Source: Flammeovirgaceae bacterium 311 (GTDB lineage: Bacteria > Bacteroidota > Bacteroidia > Cytophagales > Cyclobacteriaceae). Taken from it: a stretch of DNA of 64,000 nt. Shown here in pieces: positions 59,629-64,000 of the stretch. The DNA lies in NCBI GenBank assembly GCA_000597885.1, contig CP004371.1, forward strand, positions 4,927,001-4,991,000, given 5' to 3'. Below the pieces are notes generated by a model. It was not told where the DNA came from. It did no database searches and saw nothing but the letters and a program-made list of their open reading frames with translations. The translations under genes were made by a program, and so were the position numbers. The number at the start of each line of letters is the position of its first letter. Position 1 is the stretch's first letter.

Positions 59629-60435
59629 ATGCAGCATCAAAAAATTGCGGTTCTGGGCGGCGGGAACCTTGGCGTAGCCATTGCCGAAGGCCTCCACAGC
59701 AATGGTAAATACAATGCCGAAGATATCTTCATTACCCGCAGAAATACCAAAAGCATACAGCACCTAAGTAGCAAAGGCCTGCGGGTAACCACTGATAACA
59801 TAGAGGCGGTAAGGGAAAGCCGCTGGATACTCTTATGTGTGCAGCCCGGCCAGCTGAACGATCTGCTGGAGGAAGTAAAGCCCTACCTGAACCCGGAGCA
59901 GCATGTGCTCATCAGCGTGATTACCAGCATTACCATCAAGCATATTGCCGATGTGGTGGGAGAGGATTTTCCCATTATCCGCAGCATGCCCAATACGGCT
60001 ATTGCCATTCACGAATCTATGACCTGCCTGGCCTTCAATAAAAAATCGCAGGGTGTAAAAGAAGAAGTGCAGGAGATGTTCGTTTGCCTGGGCAGCACCC
60101 TGGTAATTGAAGAAGAGCTAATGGCCGCCGCCACCGTGCTTTGTGCCAGCGGTATTGCCTTTTACATGCGCTTTATCCGCGCCGCCACCCAGGGAGGCAT
60201 TCAGCTGGGCTTTGATTCAGAAGATGCCCTCAAGATTGCCGTGCAGGTAAGCAAAGGCGTATCCGGCCTGCTGGCCCATAACCATTCGCACCCCGAGCAG
60301 GAGATCGATAAAGTAACCACCCCACGCGGCTGCACCATTGCCGGCCTCAACGAAATGGAACACCAGGGCTTTAGCCCCGCCTTTATCAAAGGCCTGGTTA
60401 CCTCCTACGAACGGATTTTGAACATGCGGAAGTAG
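59629..60435 (+). CDS. proC: Pyrroline-5-carboxylate reductase
   Basis: 268 residues, the family length. NADP motif AVLGGGNLGVAIAEGL, the conserved RSMPNTAIAIHESM and the C-terminal signature TTPRGCTIAGLNEMEHQGFSPAFIKGL (split: residues about 225-251). It reduces pyrroline-5-carboxylate to proline. Its place inside an arginine operon couples proline formation to the same glutamate semialdehyde/ornithine branch point. A 145-base gap with short repeats separates it from argD. Confidence 0.92.
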   Translation: MQHQKIAVLGGGNLGVAIAEGLHSNGKYNAEDIFITRRNTKSIQHLSSKGLRVTTDNIEAVRESRWILLCVQPGQLNDLLEEVKPYLNPEQHVLISVITSITIKHIADVVGEDFPIIRSMPNTAIAIHESMTCLAFNKKSQGVKEEVQEMFVCLGSTLVIEEELMAAATVLCASGIAFYMRFIRAATQGGIQLGFDSEDALKIAVQVSKGVSGLLAHNHSHPEQEIDKVTTPRGCTIAGLNEMEHQGFSPAFIKGLVTSYERILNMRK

Positions 60436-60524
60436 GGATGGGTATGAGGTGTGGGGTATGAGCTGCTGTTATAGTACCACCAACATAAAAACCGCCCTTC
60501 TGACCTTAGCCCATTGTAGTCTGT

Positions 60525-60555
60525 CCTGAAACCTGATACCCGATACCTGATACCC
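60525..60555 (+). repeat. Short tandem-like repeat in the proC-argD gap
   Basis: The motif CCTGAwACC recurs three times (CCTGAAACC, CCTGATACC, CCTGATACC with a CGATA in between). Similar degenerate CCTGATACC strings are common between Bacteroidota genes. No gene or terminator is in this 145-base gap. Confidence 0.5.
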
Positions 60556-60580
60556 AGTTTTAACCTCTAACCTCTCGAAT

Positions 60581-61729
60581 ATGGAACTTTTTGATGTTTA
60601 TAAAATGCTGCCCATAGAGCTGGCTTATGCCAAGGGCTACCATGTGTATGATACACAGGGCAGGGAATATCTGGATTTTTATGGCGGCCATGCCGTGATC
60701 TCCATCGGCCACAGCCATGCCAAATACATTGCAGCCCTCACCAAGCAGCTGCACGAAATCACCTACTACTCCAACGCAGTGGAATTCAAGCTGCGCAACG
60801 AGGTGGCGCAAAAGCTGGGCGAGCTCTCCGGCTACGAAGATTACCAGCTGTTCCTCTGCAATTCTGGCGCCGAAGCCATCGAAAATGCGCTGAAGGTGGC
60901 TTCTTTCCAGAATGGTAAAAAGAAAATAGTGGCCTTCAAAGGGGGCTTCCATGGCCGTACCTCTGCAGCTGTAAGCATTACCGATAATCCTAAAATCCAG
61001 GCCCCGGTAAACGAAGGCGGCGAGGTAGTGATCCTGGAATCAGAAAACATAACACTACTGGAGCAAACTCTTGCCGCCGGCGATGTATGTGCAGTGGTGA
61101 TTGAAGGGATTCGTGGCGTAGGCGGCATTTATGTACCCAGCACTAAATTCTTAAAAGCGATAGAAGAACTTTGTGAGAAGCACGAAGCGGTGTTTATTTG
61201 TGATGAGATCCAGTCGGGCTACGGCCGTACGGGTAAATTCTTTGCACACCAGCATGCCGGTGTAAAACCCCACCTGATTACCGTAGCCAAAGGAATGGCC
61301 AATGGTTTTCCGGTGGGAGGCGTACTTATTCATCCAAATTTTAAACCAAAGTATGGTATGTTGGGTACTACCTTTGGGGGAAACCCGCTGGCCAGTGCAG
61401 CCTGCATGTCGGTATTGGAGGTACTGGAGAAGGAGGAGCTGATTGAGAATGCCGCCAAAGTAGGTAAATACCTGAAGGAGCAGCTCGAGGCCATCCCTGC
61501 TATTAAAACAGTGGTAGGCGAAGGGCTGATGCTGGGCCTGGTGTTCGAAGGAGATGTAAAGGATATCCAGAATGCCCTGGTAGAAGAGGAGCGGGTTCTG
61601 ACCGGCAGCTCTTCCAGACCCAACGAAATCAGACTGTTGCCACCCTTAACGATTGATGTACCGGCTGTTGATGACTTTATCGCAAAACTAAAGAAAGTAG
61701 TCCCCCAAGGGGTGCCTGTAGCAAAATGA
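60581..61729 (+). CDS. argD: Acyl-ornithine aminotransferase (class III, PLP)
   Basis: 382 residues. Class III aminotransferase motifs: EYLDFYGGHAVISIGHSH, the PLP phosphate segment LCNSGAEAIENALKVA, FKGGFHGRTSAAVSIT, the Asp of VFICDEIQSGYGRTGKFFAH, and the Schiff-base Lys in LITVAKGMANGFPVGG (about 238). It transaminates N-acylglutamate semialdehyde to N-acylornithine. Overlaps the carbamoyltransferase gene by four bases (61726-61729). Confidence 0.93.
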   Translation: MELFDVYKMLPIELAYAKGYHVYDTQGREYLDFYGGHAVISIGHSHAKYIAALTKQLHEITYYSNAVEFKLRNEVAQKLGELSGYEDYQLFLCNSGAEAIENALKVASFQNGKKKIVAFKGGFHGRTSAAVSITDNPKIQAPVNEGGEVVILESENITLLEQTLAAGDVCAVVIEGIRGVGGIYVPSTKFLKAIEELCEKHEAVFICDEIQSGYGRTGKFFAHQHAGVKPHLITVAKGMANGFPVGGVLIHPNFKPKYGMLGTTFGGNPLASAACMSVLEVLEKEELIENAAKVGKYLKEQLEAIPAIKTVVGEGLMLGLVFEGDVKDIQNALVEEERVLTGSSSRPNEIRLLPPLTIDVPAVDDFIAKLKKVVPQGVPVAK

Positions 61730-62667
61730 GACAATTTACCTCGGTTCACGATGTTCCTGACCCCGCCCAATGGCTGCGGGAAGTAAAAGAACTAAAGCAA
61801 AACCCTTATGCGCACAAAAAGCTGGGGGAAAACAAAGTACTGGGTCTTATCTTTTTAAACCCAAGCCTGCGCACCCGCATGAGTACCCAGCGGGCAGCCT
61901 ATAACCTGGGCATGCAGGTAATGGTACTGAATGTGGGGCAAGACAGCTGGCAGCTGGAGTGGGAGCAGGGTACGATCATGGATGGAGCCGCCCAGGAGCA
62001 CGTGAAGGAGGCTGTAAATGTTATCTCACAGTATTGCGATATTATTGGCGTACGCAGCTTTCCCGGCTTACAGAACAGGGAAGCAGATTATCAGGAAGGT
62101 GTACTGAATAAATTCATTGAGCACAGCAAGGTGCCCGTGGTGAGCCTGGAAAGTGCTACCCGCCACCCCCTGCAGGGTTTTGCCGATTTGCTGACCATCG
62201 AAGAGTACAAGAAAAAGCAAAGACCAAAGGTGGTCTTAAGCTGGGCGCCTCATCCCAAAGCACTGCCACAGGCCGTGCCAAACTCATTTGTTGAGTGGAT
62301 GCAGGTAGGCGAGGTAGACCTGGTAATTACCCATCCCGAAGGTTACGAACTGGCACCCGCTATTGTAAAAAACAGCCAGGTGGAATATAACCAGGATAAG
62401 GCATTTGAGGGAGCAGATTTTATCTACGCCAAAAACTGGAGCAGCTATACCGAGTATGGTAAAATTCTTTCGAAAGACCCCAGTTGGACCATCACCGAGC
62501 AAAAAATGGCTTTAACGGACAGCGCACGCTTTATGCACTGCCTGCCCATTCGCCGTAACGTTATAGCCACCGATGCAGTAGTAGATAGCAGTATTGTTAT
62601 TCCGCAGGCCGAAAACCGCCTCTGGACTGCACAGCTGGTGCTGAAGAAGATGCTGGAGAATATATAA
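61726..62667 (+). CDS. N-acetyl/N-succinyl-ornithine carbamoyltransferase
   Basis: 313 residues. Carbamoyl-phosphate site LNPSLRTRMSTQRAA (SxRTR), ATRHPLQGFADL (HPxQ) and the late MHCLPIRRNVIATDAV. The family is the acyl-ornithine branch (ArgF'), which carbamoylates acetyl- or succinyl-ornithine instead of ornithine; this agrees with the lack of a deacylase before this step. Bacteroides-type enzymes use succinyl-ornithine, Xanthomonas-type acetyl-ornithine; I cannot decide from reading alone. The insert EWEQGTIMDGAAQEHVKEA is typical of the branch. Confidence 0.9.
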   Translation: MRQFTSVHDVPDPAQWLREVKELKQNPYAHKKLGENKVLGLIFLNPSLRTRMSTQRAAYNLGMQVMVLNVGQDSWQLEWEQGTIMDGAAQEHVKEAVNVISQYCDIIGVRSFPGLQNREADYQEGVLNKFIEHSKVPVVSLESATRHPLQGFADLLTIEEYKKKQRPKVVLSWAPHPKALPQAVPNSFVEWMQVGEVDLVITHPEGYELAPAIVKNSQVEYNQDKAFEGADFIYAKNWSSYTEYGKILSKDPSWTITEQKMALTDSARFMHCLPIRRNVIATDAVVDSSIVIPQAENRLWTAQLVLKKMLENI

Positions 62668-62731
62668 AGCGAATGTAAGCGAGGGAATCAATTCTCTCGC
62701 TATGAAATGCGCCGCAGCCTGATATTATGCC

Positions 62732-62918
62732 GCAGCCCCCGTAGCGTCGTTGTAGTACAACGACGTGGTAGAGGCAGGCAGCAAGGCTAGTTTTAAATAG
62801 GTGCTTTTTCAGATTTGTAGAGGCTTTGCTCTTGTTTCAGGTTGTGCGGGTAGTAGTTTTGTTTCAGCTATTTCGCTAGCACGTCGTTGTACTACAACAA
62901 CGCTACAGGACGGGCTGC
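62732..62918. repeat. REPIN-like inverted pair of palindromes
   Basis: Two copies of a ~35-base element lie in opposite orientation. Each has a core palindrome CGTCGTTGTA-G-TACAACGACG: 62745-62765 is perfect, 62882-62902 has one mismatch. The cores are flanked by GCAGCCC...TAGCG and GTGGTAG/GTGCTAG. About 116 bases separate the cores. The pair could form a long stem within the operon transcript between the carbamoyltransferase and the lipoprotein gene. Confidence 0.75.
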
Positions 62919-62968
62919 ATGATATGGTGGCTTCTCCATAGTTTAGGGCAAGAATTTATTTTTAGAAC

Positions 62969-63577
62969 ATGAACAAACTAACTATTCTTCTATTTGGCTG
63001 CTGGTGCTTGACAGCCTGCGGCGGGTCTGGAAATGAAAACACCGCATCCACATCAGAAGAAGCATTAACAGAAGTAGAGGGACCGACTGTAGCAGCAGAT
63101 GATATCAGGGAAGATTCTCCTGCACCAACCGCATCTGAAAAGAAAGGCGAAAAAGTAAACTTTGATTTTTTATCGGACTGTAACTCTCTGGAAACATGGC
63201 AGGGAGCCATCCAGGGCGTGCAAAATGCTGGTTCTCCCGGAATTTATATCATGGGCCAGTGCTTCTCCAACAGGCACTACGACGTAATTGTGTACAGCAG
63301 GCAGGCGATTAAGCTGGGAGAAGCTACAGACACTAAGAGTGGCAACATCAGGCAGGGATTGCCCGGGGCTACCTATTATGCTTTTGAGATCCCCAAAAAA
63401 GAAGCTGAAGATCCTGAAGATGAGTTTGAATCCTTCGACTATGTTTTTCCAAGTGAAGTAAAAGTCTACCAGCGCCGTGAAGACGGCTGGTACCTGATTA
63501 ACCGCAAAAGGGTAGGCTCATTTGAGGAGCTGGGTAGATTAAAGCTGAACACCATTCAGCAAAATCAGGCCTCTTAG
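62969..63577 (+). CDS. Lipoprotein, unknown, within the arginine operon
   Basis: 202 residues. Signal with lipobox CWCLTAC (Cys18), an acidic low-complexity linker (NENTASTSEEALTEVEGP...), then a domain of about 130 residues (FDFLSDCNSLETWQGAIQGVQNAGSPGIYIMG...). I recognise no family. Why a lipoprotein lies between arginine genes is unclear; the REPIN-like pair just upstream and its distance suggest an insertion into the operon or a separate transcript. Confidence 0.65.
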   Translation: MNKLTILLFGCWCLTACGGSGNENTASTSEEALTEVEGPTVAADDIREDSPAPTASEKKGEKVNFDFLSDCNSLETWQGAIQGVQNAGSPGIYIMGQCFSNRHYDVIVYSRQAIKLGEATDTKSGNIRQGLPGATYYAFEIPKKEAEDPEDEFESFDYVFPSEVKVYQRREDGWYLINRKRVGSFEELGRLKLNTIQQNQAS

Positions 63578-63635
63578 CCTGTTTCCTATTTTATCGGCGG
63601 CTGCGGGCTGCCCCTAACCTGAAAATATCAGCCAA

Positions 63636-64000
63636 ATGAATAAGCTAAGCATTGTAAAAATAGGCGGGAACGTGGTAGACAGCCCGGAGCTGCTACAGGA
63701 GGTACTGCATAAATTTACACAGCTGCAGGGCTACAAGTTGCTGGTGCATGGCGGCGGCAAGCTTGCTACCCAAATGGGCGAGAAGCTGGGCATCAAAGCA
63801 CAGATGGTAGATGGCCGACGGATTACTGATGCCGATACCCTACAGATTGTAACAATGGTCTATGGCGGGGGCATCAACAAACGTATTGTGGCGGGGCTGC
63901 AGGCCCTGGGGTGTAATGCCCTGGGCCTTACCGGTGCCGATGGCAACCTGATCCCTGCGCACAAGCGCCAGAAGGGCGATCGCGACTGGGGCTTTGTAGG
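63636..64000 (+). CDS. argB: N-acylglutamate kinase (partial, 3' end beyond window)
   Basis: The frame runs from the ATG at 63636 to the edge, about 121 residues. It shows the amino acid kinase pattern LSIVKIGGNVV (Lys and Gly of the phosphate site), LLVHGGGKLATQMGEKL (HGGGK), VDGRRITDADTLQIV (the substrate-binding R..T) and LGLTGADGNLI. ArgB phosphorylates N-acylglutamate, the second pathway step. Its place after the lipoprotein completes the set argA-like, argB, argC, argD, argF', argG in this region; argH is not seen here. Confidence 0.93.
   Translation, partial: MNKLSIVKIGGNVVDSPELLQEVLHKFTQLQGYKLLVHGGGKLATQMGEKLGIKAQMVDGRRITDADTLQIVTMVYGGGINKRIVAGLQALGCNALGLTGADGNLIPAHKRQKGDRDWGFV

Noticed and set aside
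60525-60555. Regulatory element in the proC-argD gap
   Set aside because: The CCTGATACC strings look like common low-complexity intergenic repeats; no structure or promoter box supports more.
1-64000. CRISPR array, intact tRNA or rRNA genes, prophage genes
   Set aside because: No regularly spaced identical repeats with unique spacers, no complete cloverleaf and no phage structural genes were seen.

Overview
The window reads as a chromosomal segment of a Bacteroidota bacterium, most likely of the Cytophagales/Hymenobacter-Cesiribacter type. The grounds are large beta-barrel proteins with a carboxypeptidase-regulatory-like N-terminus, a LytTR/LytS pair beside an ABC-permease/M1-peptidase fusion, many lipoproteins, a stand-alone ACP phosphodiesterase, an arginine operon using an acyl-ornithine (ArgF'-type) carbamoyltransferase, and promoters of the TTG-N19-TAnnTTTG kind. 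No rRNA, intact tRNA, CRISPR array or prophage was seen.

Layout. 1-7,700: a PNPOx-like enzyme, a GNAT, the decayed end of an outer-membrane barrel gene, a LytTR two-component system, and divergently an ABC exporter ATPase with a permease-M1 peptidase fusion. 7,700-15,200 is the accessory, decaying part: a dead IS3-family element riddled with eight 14-28 nt GC-rich insertions, an AT-rich array of TTTAAA half-sites spaced about 20-21 bp apart in front of a Fic gene, the 3' half of a tRNA-Leu with a strong terminator, a quinone-reductase-like gene facing a broken HxlR regulator, and a partly broken sulfur/redox locus (two YeeE/YedE genes, TlpA-like thioredoxin, ArsR regulator, three gene remnants). 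15,200-34,100: sialate O-acetylesterase, VKOR-like protein, GT39-like glycosyltransferase, SulP transporter, M23-like protein, DUF748 protein, SDR, a stand-alone kinase-like domain, ClC channel, APC permease and DoxX. 34,500-49,000: beta-barrel receptor-like protein, COG0523 GTPase, M42 peptidase, BNR-propeller protein, several lipoproteins, AcpH and an outer-membrane transporter-like protein. 49,100-55,600: SF1 helicase, an Fnr-type regulator with an Fnr box in its promoter, then a universal stress protein overlapping a CcoI-type copper ATPase, with no cbb3 oxidase genes next to them. 55,700-64,000: a LacI-type pseudogene followed by the arginine operon (acyltransferase, argG, argC, proC, argD, argF', lipoprotein, argB cut by the window edge).

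The most interesting signals are not ordinary genes. (1) The eight GC-rich mini-insertions: taking them out restores full-length IS3 OrfA and OrfB with exact codon arithmetic, so something inserted 14-28 bp pieces repeatedly. (2) Upstream of the arginine operon is a near-consensus promoter with a 12-bp palindrome between its boxes, followed by a 25-codon leader ORF ending in ISPRRTPRRP-stop and two mutually exclusive hairpins at the Arg codons: a candidate arginine-sensing attenuator. (3) The helically phased TTTAAA array before a Fic gene that has a C-terminal winged helix. (4) A REPIN-like inverted pair of palindromes inside the arginine operon.

All calls rest on reading the sequence; no database search was run. 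Function names follow recognised motifs, and decayed genes were recognised by recalled family resemblance.
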